A stretch of DNA of 64,000 bases from Hybos culiciformis (taxonomy: Eukaryota > Arthropoda > Insecta > Diptera > Hybotidae), in the NCBI GenBank assembly GCA_964007475.1, contig OZ023274.1:35983816-36047815 (forward strand), read 5' to 3'. The notes under the pieces are model-generated. The model was not told the DNA's origin. It made no database searches and saw only the letters and a list, made by a program, of their open reading frames with translations. The translations under genes were made by a program, and so were the position numbers. Shown piece after piece: positions 40,601-49,700 of the stretch. Each line of letters starts with the position of its first letter. Positions within the stretch are counted from its first letter, which is position 1.

Positions 40601-43600
40601 TATTACACATCCAATGTGGAATTTGCAAATAAAACGATTGATTCAAAAGTACACGCACAACACAACATATTGAAAGTGTCATTGTTCACAATATATTTAA
40701 ATTTAAATTCTCACCTGATATTTTGACAATTCAATTGAAATTCTAATAATTTAAAATAAAAGTCCCTTTTTTTAATGACAATGATGTTGTTCTTATGGAT
40801 ATACGTTTAATTATAAAATCTGACGATCCGAAATAATTGTTAAAAAATTGTACATTATGGAAAGTGAATAAAAAAGGGAAAATATGCAGTAAAGAGAGAA
40901 AAAAATAAAAATTGTTTTTAACTTTATATTTAATATATTATCAAGATATTTCAGAAAAGAAAGTAAAAATACAAAAAAAAAATATTTATTATAATAAAAA
41001 AAAAATAATAAAAATGAATAAATATATAAATATTAAATATATTTTTATTTTACAATCATAATATGTATAAATTTTTATAAAATAACAAAAGATAATGATT
41101 TCTTTTTAATAGAGGTACCATTATAATAAAAATAAATTTAATAAACAAAAAAAAAAATGAAAAAATAAAATAAAATAAATGTATGCATATTATATGTATG
41201 CTGTTATCATTCATTGGGGCGTTAACGATGACGCATAACTTTAAGCGATAATTAATATTAATAATAATTCCCATATTTTTATTAAATTTATTTTTATAGT
41301 TAGTGATGTTATAAATTTTTCTTTAGAAACAATTATATCTACAATATAATATATGTGTATAAATATTATGTTCTATTTTTTTTCCAAACATAAGTATGTA
41401 CATTAAATTGATAAAACTAATAAATTTTAGGCATAATAGGCAGATAAGTTGCAGATAAATCACAACGCATATATAAGTGCATTTAAAAAAAAATCTATTA
41501 ACAATTAAAGATTATAATTTATTACTATTATTTTTTATCTTTTCTGTCTCAAAAAGATAATTTGCTGTCATTAATTTAAAATTATTTTAGTTTTAAAATA
41601 ATAATTATAAAACAATCATTGAATTCAATTATGTAATTTGTTATTCGTAAATCATATTTTCAAATTCTGTTTCGATAAAATTTAATAATATTATTTCACT
41701 TCTATTTTCATTCGTAGGATATTTTATATGAAATCACTTTTGATAACAGGCCTAACTATATCGTCAGTATTTATATATTGATTTTTTTTTTCTGTGCTAT
41801 TAATTCTGAGCTTCAAAAATTTCGTTTCGCTATTCTTGAAGCGTACCTTTATTTGAATTTTTTTTCTATTAAATTAATATGTCAAATTTCTTCTAATTTT
41901 ATGTTAATATTAAAAGTTTTTCAATTTTATTAAATTTGAATAAAGTGAATGGACTTTATTTCTTTTTTAGAATCTTAAATATATTGAACTTTATCAGTGA
42001 GTCAATTATTTCGCGGATAACATTTTTTTCAGTATTTGTTTTTAACGAAATTTGAACTAATTATTAGTTCTAGAACTTAATAGTATAAGCAAAATTTTAC
42101 TTGTACGTCATGCTCACAAATTTTTTAATACTAATTAGTTTATTTCGATCCAGGTTAAGATACAAAAACAAAGGAAATAAAAAATGATTCAATTGCGTCG
42201 TATGGAAGCGATCATTTTTCAACCCTACACAGAAAGAAATAAATTAGAATAATTGACTAATCATAATTAAATGAATCAGCTTTCTTTAATTTAACTAATG
42301 TTTTAAACAAATTAATTACTTAAATAGTTGAAAAAAAATTCAAAATTGACTGATTTTTCTAATGCAAATTCATTGATTTGAATTTTAAAATACAAATAAT
42401 TAATTGAAAGAATTATTAAATTCAATAGTTGTTTTTAACAATTCATTTATTTGAAATATTAAAACAAATTTGTTAAAATGAAAATTAAGGTAAATTTTAA
42501 AATTATCTAAACATTATGTGATTCAACAAATTTAATTATTTGATTTGAAATAAATATTTCAATATATCAAACACAAAAATAGTAGAATTGTACAATAACA
42601 TTCTTTGACAATTGTAGAAAGTTTTCATAGAAACCTATTTTATATTGTCTATTAATACATTGTTGTATATCACTGACATAGCTCAGTGGAAGAATTCATA
42701 ACATTGAACAAAACGGTTAAGCAACGCGTCGTTGTGATAGAACTTAGATGGGTGACCGACCAAAAAAGCTAAAAAAAAAAAAAGCAATGTCTCGTAGTGG
42801 ATAGTACTTAGATGTGTGACAAACCAAAAAAGTTTAAAAAAAAAAGAAAAAAGAAAAAAAAAACAAAAAAAGTTAAAAAAAAAAAATTTAAAAAAAACCA
42901 AAAAAAATCAAAAAAAACATTTGAGTTGTTTTTTTGTATTTGAGGGGTCAAAAACGGATAATGCAAATTAGATATTTCATTTAAATTATTAAATGAATCA
43001 AATAATTACGATTTGTAGCAAATCATTTAATTAAGAATAGCTGGTTCAATTAAACAGTTTAAATGGCTAAAATTCAATCACAAACATTAAATGATTTTAT
43101 TTAAAGTTTAGATGAAAAGGCTACTCTTTTTTTTCTGTGTATCTTCACTCGTTAAATTTACAAATTAATAGAAACTTTTGAGAGTGATCCCATCTTAATT
43201 TCACACTATTGCGCTGCGAAATTATCTAAAACATCTTAAAACATACGTAATTGTTTTCTGTGAATTATTAAATTGCTAACAAAAAAAAAAAAATAGATAT
43301 ACGTACTTTAGTTTCGTCATGATGTTTTAAAATTGTGAAGAAATTATCATTTGAGATGATTTTATTTACTTGTCCAATAAAATTTTTTTAAAGATAATTT
43401 TTGTATAAAAATAAAATATCTGTTTTCCCATACAAATTCTTCACAATTTCGTTGATTTCATTTTATTCAGAATTTAATGAATTTTTTTTTTTAACTTTTA
43501 TTTCATTAATTATCGAAGTTTGAAAGAAAATGAAATTGCAGTTTCCAACTCATTAGGGCACTTAAAAATTTTCTTCCTCTTGGTTTTTTTTTTTTTTATC

Positions 43601-46600
43601 TCTAATTTATTCAAAAGTTTTTTTTTGTAAACTTTATTTTTCTCCATTTTCAAAAATAAAATTATTTATAAATTAATTTTTTAAGTTTTGTATAATTTCA
43701 TTTAGCGCTAGCTCTTTAATAACATTGCGACAAAATGAATTCAATTAGCTTTTAATTTCAGATCTTTGTTACAATTTAAAAAAAAATGATAATAAATTTC
43801 CAGCATATTTAAAAATTAAAATTTAAAAATACAATAGGTATATAATGAAAAAGTTTTTCCTTATAAATGATAAATTTGCATTTTTGAAAAAAATTATAAA
43901 ATACTAAATTTATGTTATTTTGAAATTTAAATGCAATTATCATCCGAAATGCAATAATAATTATTATTTATAAAGGAAGTTCAAAATTTCTTTTGATAAA
44001 TTTTGTACGAACAGAGAGTTCGCACTGACTCTCTGAAAGTTCATATATTTCCCAAAAACCGTTGAAATAGTTTATAACTCAATAGGGACTAGTTTAGGAT
44101 GTTTATCGAATTTCTCGAAATTAATTTTCAAAAAACTCTTTAACCAAAAATTTCTTAATTTTGATAGTGTTAATATCAAAGGTATATATAATATTCATAT
44201 CAGTAGGGAAATTATTTTAAATTAAAGTGAAAAACATGAACGCAATGAAATCTATGAAAAATTTTTCTTCGTTTCAAAAAAAAAATCATTCTGACAAAGG
44301 GAAATTAAAGGAAAAGTTAAAAAAGCACTACTTTAAATAAACTTATAGGAATTATTTTTATTCAAATTTCGACGAAAAATTACATCCATATACATATATA
44401 ATAAAAAAAAATTGAAAATTTATTGAAAATTCTGATGTAAAAATTTATTGAAAATTATAAGAGGGTAGGTAATGTAAAAAAATAAAAAATAAAAAGATTC
44501 AATCAAAAAGGAAAAAAAAAATTATAATAAAAGAATACATTTAATATTGATTAATTTCATTCATTGAAAATCTAAATATTTCGAAAAAAAAATATATATA
44601 TATGAGGAAAAGAAAAAGCTTTGAATTTTCATTTATTTTCTTTTCATTACTCAAATCAAAGAAAATATGTAGGTATGTTATGTATCTAAAAAAAAATGAA
44701 ATAAAATAAAATAAAAGAAAGCTAAATTTATTGAATATAATGAAATATTTAATGCTATATCCATTTTATAATATACGAACAGAGAACAATTTCAAGAACC
44801 GATGATAAATGAAGAATGCATATGATATTTCAAAAATTTTTGATAAATTCCATTTAAATTTCTTGTTCAAGTTCAAAAATTTAATTAACCATTTCTAAAA
44901 TATTTGAATTCAGAATATTTTCCTTATTTGGTGTGGTGAAAAAACAGAGTTATGCACGCTATTCAGAGTCAAAAAATAATCATTATTATTACCATCAAAT
45001 TAAACTTAAAGTCCAAAAATTGTATCAGTTAAAATTTTGTTTGAAGAAATTAAATTAAATTTTTATTTGTTCTTCTTATTTAAGTATATATAAAAAAAAT
45101 ATATCTATTTTTGATTCAATATATAGAAGCTTGAAATTGCTCTACAGTAATTTCTTTTTATATTCTCAGTATATAGGTAGTATGTATGTACTTATTTTTC
45201 CTTTTATTTTTTTCATTTGTTAAAGCTAATAAGGCTAATTTTCTGCAAAAAGAAAATAAAAAAAAAGAAAAATAAACGAATATCTTTTCATGAAATTAAA
45301 TAGATTTTCCATTCGATTAGATCCTCATTCTGTGTGTTGATTTTATACTTATAGTAAAGTTATATATATAAATTTTTGTATATGTATATTTTTAATGTCT
45401 CAAATTTAGTACGAACATTTTTAATCATTTCCTTGGTTTTTTTTTTTTTGGTGAAAAAACAAAGAAATGAAAAATTTTGTTTGACCACAGAATTTAAAGA
45501 AAAACAATATCCTATTGTGGTTTTATTTATATTTGTTGAGGGGGAAATTAAATTTAGGTCGGGAGGTATATTAATCTTGGTCTAAAATAATAATGAATTT
45601 TTCTTTCATTTATTTTTATTTATTTTCTATTTTTATTTTTTATTTTTTGCATTAGTTAGTTAAATTTAAGTATCCAATCAAACTTCCTTCTATATGCATA
45701 GGTAGGTAGTTCATTTAAAATTCTATGAACATTCAAAATAAATAATTGAATTAATCATTAATTAATTTTTTTTTTATTTCACAAAGTAAAATAAACTAAA
45801 GTTAAGATTCTTTTATTTAAGTTTTAAATTAAAACATTGAAATTAATTATTAATGGATAAAAGCTTATTTGGTACTAGTAGTACTATTATTTTGACATGT
45901 AAAATTTGGAAAGTTTTGGTTTGTGTTCTCAACAAAAATGTTTAAAAAAGCCCCTACAACTTTTTTGTTAATTAATTTAATTGAATAATAATAAATTTGA
46001 CAATGTTTAGTATACCGAATAGTTAATTCAAAAGTATATACTATATTGGTGTCTATTTATTGGTGCAAAAGTCTTCGGTTGTTTGATATTATATTAATAA
46101 CAATATGTCATATTTTTCTGCAGTGAATGCGATTTTGTTTTCCCTTTTTCAAATTTTTTTTTTTTAATAAAATATTTTATTTAATATTGTTTGAAAACAT
46201 ATAATATGTACATGATGATGATGATGATGATAAATTGAAATTTATTGGTATGTGAAATCCTTTGATGATTTTTTGCACAACAAAATTATTAAACAAACAA
46301 TAGAAATTAAATTATAGTATATATATATACATATAAGTATTGTACATATGTACAAGTGTGAATAATTTTTTTTTTTACATTTTGCATGTAAATTTATATA
46401 GTATATTATACAGATTCTACATTAATAATTTAATATATAAAAAAAGCTACATTTTCATAAAGAAAAAAACTTTAAATTATAAATATTTATAAACTTACTG
46501 TTGTTGTAGCTGTTGTATGCGGTGTGTATGCAGCATAAGCTGGTTGGGGCAAAGGTGCCGTGTATCTATATGCTTGTTGTGCAGCAGCAGCGGCAGCAGC

Positions 46601-46774
46601 AGCTGGCGCATAACCCTGTGGTGTCCAACTAGTAGCACCTCTATATGGAGCGCCAGCTAATCCGCCAGTTGCAGCTGGACTGGTCATAGCGGGCCTCTGG
46701 GCCCCTTTCAATGACACCGGGGCTGGGGGCGGAGCTCCCGGATATGCGCTTCGAGGCGCTGCTGTTGTGCTACC
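11711..46774 (-). CDS. shep: alan shepard (shep/RBMS) RNA-binding protein, eight coding exons, 5' partial
   Basis: Spliced coding sequence join of 46774-46499, 24788-24553, 23820-23762, 22655-22531, 13789-13648, 12537-12167, 12109-11948 and 11881-11711, all minus strand. Every junction is GT/AG and the phases match, giving 1542 nt: 513 residues plus TAA. RRM1 spans about residues 149-222 (RNP2 LYIRGL at 151-156, RNP1 KGYGFVDF at 190-197). RRM2 spans about 239-315 (RNP2 LYIANL at 241-246, RNP1 KGVGFARM at 279-286). The N-terminal part is Ala/Pro/Tyr-rich with an Ala8 run, followed by a Ser/Thr/Asn-rich linker. The C-terminal part is Pro/Tyr/Gln-rich with FADGGPKKK after RRM2. The order and wording match Drosophila Shep as I remember it. 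Family members bind AU-rich single-stranded RNA or DNA; in flies Shep acts in neuronal remodelling and chromatin-insulator activity. The fly protein has more N-terminal residues, so the first exon(s) are missing here. Identification is near certain; untranslated regions and isoforms are not determined. Confidence 0.95.
11948..12109 (-). CDS. shep: shep coding exon: C-terminal region
   Basis: The exon has 162 nt (54 codons), phase 0 at both ends, acceptor TTTAAG at 12110 and donor TCC|GTAATT. It encodes [35 protein letters not shown] and [13 protein letters not shown], a Met/Pro/Gln-rich segment very close to the fly Shep C-terminal region. It is separated from the previous exon by a 57-bp intron and from the next by a 66-bp intron, small even for an insect and in sharp contrast with the kilobase introns upstream. 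Confidence 0.93.
12167..12537 (-). CDS. shep: shep coding exon: second half of RRM2 and start of C-terminal region
   Basis: The exon has 371 nt (2 nt plus 123 codons), acceptor CTTAAAG and donor CAA|GTAAGA. It opens with the RNP1 remainder [20 protein letters not shown], then [18 protein letters not shown], the basic tail after RRM2 typical of RBMS proteins. A Pro/Gly/Tyr-rich stretch follows ([44 protein letters not shown]). The Met at 12520 in this exon is internal, not a start: coding continues upstream in frame through GVGFAR. Confidence 0.95.
13648..13789 (-). CDS. shep: shep coding exon: inter-RRM linker and first half of RRM2
   Basis: The exon has 142 nt (47 codons plus 1 nt), acceptor TATAG at 13790 and donor AAAG|GTAAAT. 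It encodes QQEQDPTN, the RNP2 hexamer LYIANL, then [17 protein letters not shown] and a strand-loop segment ending DQQGNSK. The final G forms the Gly of RNP1 with the next exon. The upstream intron (13790-22530) is 8.7 kb. Confidence 0.95.
13790..22530 (-). other. shep: shep intron (8.7 kb)
   Basis: Lies between the RRM1-end exon and the RRM2 exon. It is A/T-rich and, apart from a small TTAA-flanked inverted-repeat element near 15.9 kb, holds no feature I can support. It includes a short (CT)n tract at about 18731-18746 and an ATT/TAATA-rich patch near 16.92-16.98 kb. Confidence 0.7.
15866..16032. mobile_element. Short piggyBac-like MITE (about 160 bp)
   Basis: TTAA at 15866-15869 and at 16029-16032 bound a 159-bp segment that begins CCCTTAACAGTC and ends, read in complement, CCCTTTGCGGCC. 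The CCCTT ends with TTAA duplication are typical of piggyBac-like MITEs. Internal inverted matches (ACAGGTTCAACAGG on the left against CTTGAACCTG on the right) add support. The terminal repeats match well only over the first five bases, so the call is moderate. Confidence 0.5.
22509..22564 (-). promoter_or_regulatory. shep: Nested alternative 5' splice sites with a TGCATG element
   Basis: Three GT dinucleotides in the same phase follow the RRM1 exon on the minus strand: AAA|GTGGGT (after 22564), ATT|GTACGT (after 22531) and CAA|GTAATA (after 22510). The second adds 11 residues and the third a further 7 (VRLFCMQ). A TGCATG hexamer, the Rbfox-type binding site, lies at 22518-22511 inside the palindrome TGCATGCA, between the second and third donors. 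The hexamer is seen directly; a role in choosing among the donors is inference. Confidence 0.5.
22531..22655 (-). CDS. shep: shep coding exon: end of RRM1, with alternative 5' splice sites
   Basis: The long form has 125 nt. The acceptor is ATTACAG at 22656, and the first codon (Gly) is split with the previous exon. It encodes the second half of RNP1 (YGFVDF) and then [24 protein letters not shown]. From there it either stops at the internal donor AAA|GTGGGT (exon end 22564) or continues with [11 protein letters not shown] to donor ATT|GTACGT (exon end 22531). Both ends are phase 0 and join in frame to the next exon (QQEQDPTN). The extra 11 residues therefore look like an optional insert in the inter-RRM linker; I recall fly Shep isoforms with and without it. 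A third in-phase donor is discussed separately. Confidence 0.93.
23762..23820 (-). CDS. shep: shep coding exon: centre of RRM1
   Basis: This is a 59-nt micro-exon between acceptor TTTTTTAG and donor AAAG|GTATTT. It encodes [19 protein letters not shown] with split codons at both ends (Gln at the 5' side, Gly at the 3' side). This is the stretch between the RNP2 and RNP1 motifs of RRM1. It was too short to appear as an open frame and was placed from splice sites and protein continuity with both neighbours. Confidence 0.93.
24553..24788 (-). CDS. shep: shep coding exon: Ser/Thr/Asn linker and start of RRM1
   Basis: The exon has 236 nt (78 codons plus 2 nt). It follows a good acceptor (TTTTCAG at 24789) and ends at the consensus donor CA|GTAAGT. 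It starts [15 protein letters not shown], runs through a Ser/Thr/Asn-rich linker with a Gln run, and enters RRM1 with [19 protein letters not shown], which holds the RNP2 hexamer LYIRGL. The last two bases CA complete a Gln codon with the next exon. The upstream intron is 21.7 kb, the longest visible in the gene. Confidence 0.95.
28053..28498. mobile_element. PIF/Harbinger-like (Tourist-type) MITE, 440 bp
   Basis: Perfect 37-bp terminal inverted repeats run from 28056 to 28092 and from 28459 to 28495, starting CTTGCCATTTACACAGGATG. Identical trinucleotides TAA flank both sides (28053-28055 and 28496-28498). A 3-bp TWA/TAA duplication is the PIF/Harbinger signature. The interior continues as an imperfect palindrome (TTTAGTTTGGATTATAATC on the left against TTTTAGTCCAGACTAAAATC on the right) and has no open frame. 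The exact match of the arms suggests a fairly recent insertion. Confidence 0.78.
28660..28687. repeat. (TAA)n microsatellite
   Basis: About nine TAA units in tandem within the long shep intron. Confidence 0.9.
29632..29703 (-). pseudogene. tRNA-like sequence with A and B boxes
   Basis: Read on the minus strand, it has an A-box match TAGCTGAGTGG (29697-29687) and an exact B-box GGTTCGAATCC (29654-29644), spaced as in a tRNA gene. A central ATTGCAATGC resembles an anticodon arm with TGC, so a tRNA-Ala origin is possible. The 3' acceptor strand does not pair with the 5' end, so this is not a functional tRNA gene. Confidence 0.55.
29761..29815 (+). pseudogene. Second, diverged tRNA-like copy (B box intact)
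   Basis: Aligned to the minus-strand copy, it keeps GTGTTGGC, TGTAATG, GCAGGTTCGAATCC and GAAGAAAGCA, with an exact B box at 29796-29806. The A box has decayed. It is oriented opposite to its partner, forming the inner arms of the inverted repeat. Confidence 0.55.
31455..31478. repeat. (GAT)n microsatellite, interrupted
   Basis: GATGATGATGATG followed by TTGATGATG within the long shep intron. Confidence 0.85.
34526..34536. repeat. G11 homopolymer
   Basis: Eleven consecutive G residues in a strongly A/T-rich intron, the only long G run of its kind in the window. Confidence 0.9.
37914..37940. repeat. Imperfect (AGC)n tract
   Basis: AGCAGCAACAGCAGCAGAAGC, an interrupted trinucleotide tract in the long intron. 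It is flanked by A runs; no supported exon covers it. Confidence 0.7.
38892..39334. mobile_element. Degenerate non-autonomous hAT element (427 bp)
   Basis: CAGTGGCGTACGAAA at 38900 and, in complement, CAGTGACGTATGGAAG ending at 39326 form diverged hAT-type terminal repeats. The flanking octamers GACCCAAC and GACCTAAT agree at six of eight positions, consistent with an old 8-bp duplication. The same CAGTGGCGTA start occurs in the larger hAT remnant at 57.2 kb. A 71-codon frame overlapping the right end is treated as chance. Confidence 0.65.
42226..43141. mobile_element. Inverted-repeat element with 5S-rRNA-like core
   Basis: Left end TACACAGAAAGAAATAAA and right end (complement) TACACAGAAAAAAAAGAG bound 916 bp. 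The flanking arms are rich in ATTAAATGA and TCATTTAAT words in opposite orientation, so the element is an imperfect palindrome. At its centre lies a pol III-type module (42679-42825) followed by long A-rich runs. Size, terminal sequence type and pol III core recall the element at 29.2-30.2 kb. No clear target duplication. Confidence 0.55.
42679..42825 (+). pseudogene. 5S-rRNA-derived module (A-box and C-box like), partly duplicated
   Basis: TAGCTCAGTGG at 42679-42689 is a good tRNA-type A box. It is followed by GGTTAAGCAACG (42715-42726) and ACTTAGATGGGTGACCG (42743-42759), which match the 3' half of 5S rRNA including its internal control region (A box and C box). A second degenerate copy follows directly (42784-42825: GCAATGTC, TAGTACTTAGATGTGTGAC), each copy ending ACCAAAAAAG. 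The 5' half of 5S is absent, so this is a derivative, not a 5S gene. Confidence 0.6.
46212..46232. repeat. (GAT)n microsatellite
   Basis: Six to seven ATG/GAT units about 270 bp downstream (on the minus strand) of the donor of the Ala-rich shep exon. Confidence 0.85.
46499..46774 (-). CDS. shep: shep coding exon: Ala/Pro/Tyr-rich N-terminal region
   Basis: The exon has 276 nt (92 codons), phase 0 at both ends. The acceptor is TTTTAG ending at 46775 and the donor is ACA|GTAAGT at 46498. The peptide starts [16 protein letters not shown], contains [10 protein letters not shown] followed by an Ala run and [20 protein letters not shown], and ends in TTT. It is low-complexity, Tyr- and Pro-rich, as expected for the disordered N-terminus of Shep. 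It is clearly richer in G+C than its surroundings. There is no ATG upstream in frame before the acceptor, so it is internal; a GTG at 46717-46715 in this frame is a valine codon, not a start. Confidence 0.93.
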
Positions 46775-49700
46775 CTAAAAGTATAAAAATAATACATAAT
46801 GTATGGTTAAATAAATTGGTTGCGGGTATTTCAACTAGTATGATATTCAAGCCCATATTTAAAATTTATATATAGAGAGGACTTGTTTTGTGTTTAAAAT
46901 TTGTGGAGATTTTTTTTATAGCATATAGATGTTTGCAATTCAGCAGCAAAACTATAAGCAATGTGTGTAAGCAAAAAAAAAAAAATCTTAAGTATGTTTA
47001 TTTCTTTAAAATATAATATAAATTAAAATACTCGGGATATATGTATAGAGAGTAGACCCAGATAAGAATACAAATAATTTTTCGAAATACAAAATATTCT
47101 TTGAAAACAACAAAAAAAAAAGGTTTTTAGATAACTTCAAGCAAGTATTATGTACATAAATATGCATATAAGATTTATGTTATGTGTATATTATATACAA
47201 TATATATTTATATATAAACAAACATGCATATTTTTATGTTTATAGAGATTACAATTTAAGAACTTTTTTTTTTTTTTGTATACATAATTTTTAATGCTAT
47301 TTTTGATAATTTTATTTTTTTCACCAAATATTTTAGATAATAAATATTATGGTGACAACATCTGCAACAAGGATATGTCAGTATTTCACAAGTTTTATAA
47401 GGACATTTATTTTTTTTTCTTTAATTCTCTGAATTTAGGATGTACAATATTAAAATAAATATATATATATTTTTTATTTATAATTATGCAGATTTTTAAA
47501 TCATAAGCTTAAATATTTATAGAAAAAAAAAATAGAATAAATAAATTAGAAAGGTTCCAAACTGAATTAAAAAAACATTGTTAATAAATAATAATTTAAT
47601 TAGTTTACTGAATTTATTTTAATTTTTTTTATTTTATTTTCATTCTCTGTTGACACCTAAAAATTTTTTCGGATTAAAATAGACTTGAGAAATGGAATAA
47701 AATAGACTTGAGAAACAAGGTATTAAGTAGTTTGATTGCGTAAATCAATTAAATAGTTTGAAGAGTAAAAACTATATACACGGATCTCTTTCATTGATTA
47801 CATTAATTTTTGGTGGTTTTTTCCGTATTTCCTTCAATAATTTTAAAAAGAAATTCAGATCCACTAATAAAGTTCTTCCTATTTATAAAAAATAACTAAG
47901 CATTCTGTTGCTTTGAGAATAATTTTCATTTAGGTTTTGAATCTTGCCTGGCCCCAAATTTCTTGCTTATCAAGAAAAGTATCGTAAAAAGACGAGACTT
48001 GTGTTAGCGAAGCTCAAATAACAAATACTAAGAATAATCTTATATTTTTTTAGTTTTAAATCACCCCAGTTTAATTCAACTTTATCTAAATAAAATATAG
48101 CAATTATGTATATATGTATATACTTATATGTACGGCATGAACATTTTGAAGAAATATGGTTTTTAAATAAAAGATAGAAAAAAATAAAATAAAAACATTA
48201 TTATTATCATATTTTTTGTATAGTTATGTGTTATACAAATATATATGCTGTTATAAAAAGTATGCATTATGTTCACAAATAAAAATAAAATAAAAAAATT
48301 GGGATAGAGTTATTTGAAAAAAAAAAACATAAAAAAAAATTTTATTTGAAATTTTTTTTTCCCAATCGAAACGAATTGATACACAATAGAGTTCTCATGT
48401 CATAATTACGAAAATTCGAAGAATATCTATAACTATGAAGAAGAGTTAGTACAAGAAAAAGTTTATGCTTCTCCTGAGTCCATATTACTTAAGGATCTTT
48501 TTGCTTAATGAATTTGTTTTCTCATGAAATGACATTTTTGTCTCTGTGCTGCATATCTTAAGCTGGGTTCCTAAAGACCGACAAAGAATTTCAATAAAAT
48601 TTTTTATTATAATTTGTATAATATAGGTAAAGTTTTTGTTGCCTCAAATTAATATTAAAAAAATTTAATTTTTCAGATATTTTCAATTTAATTTGACAGA
48701 TAATTTAAAATTTAATTTTTTGTACATTTTTTTTTTGCGTTTGATTCGGGATTTACTGAAATTTTGAATATTCAATGTAGGCGAATTTATATATAAAAAA
48801 TGTCATCAAAAATGTTCCAAACTGTTGTAATATATTTTTGTTAGTCATTAAAATTTATTCCTACACGATAATAAGTTTTTTTGTTTTTTATTCAAGATAA
48901 AATTTTTAAAACGCCTACATATTTTTTTTTTCTTCTTTCAATTGATTATCCTTATCATAAATATTATTATATGTGTATATATTCTTTTATTGCAAACATA
49001 AAAAAAATAAAATAAAATAAAAATCGGGATTTTTTATAACAAAATTTAAATGCTAAAAAGTATATTATAAATTTAAAGAGTGTCCCTATGTTTTTTGTAA
49101 AATATTTCATATTCATTCATCAAACAAAGAAAATAATATTTAAATTAACAGTTTGTAGGGCGCATAAGCAACATCGTTAATAATATCGAAATCTAAAATA
49201 TTAAGAATAATATATATTTTAGTATCTTTATCTTTATCATATACTTATCATAATCATTAAGTTATAGTATATATTGAACAAACTCAGTTCGTCAATAGTT
49301 AAGTTAAACATATATTATTATTATTATATGTACAATATTATTAGACAAAATAAAGTACAATATGCTAAGGCGAAAGCTGTTTAATTTTTTATATGGAAAA
49401 ATGATGTAGGTATGTACATGTACTGGTAGTGGTATTTACTGGTACAACATCCAAACCATTTGGTCATTATTTAGTTTGTTCAAAGCCAAGAAAAACATAC
49501 TATTCAATGCCACATCTCATACTTTATTAACTCGAGTATATAATAAAATTAAAATAAAAAAGTTATCGAAATTTTTTGGATTCGGTGTAATATACCAAAC
49601 GACATTATTATGTTCGCGAACTACTTACATTTTTTTTTAACATATTTTTGAGTTTTATTGTAAAATTTTTATGAATGAATTATGTAGTGGTAAATAATGT

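Larger units (their letters stand above)
24789..46498 (-). other. shep: shep intron (21.7 kb) with several transposons
   Basis: A very long intron between the Ala/Pro/Tyr-rich exon and the exon that begins RRM1. Four inverted-repeat elements sit inside it (28.1, 29.2-30.2, 38.9 and 42.2-43.1 kb). The rest (24.8-28.0, 30.2-38.9, 39.3-42.2 and 43.1-46.5 kb) is A/T-rich with homopolymers and microsatellites; no extra exon could be supported. Alternative promoters or exons could be hidden here, as fly shep is known for multiple transcripts. Confidence 0.7.
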
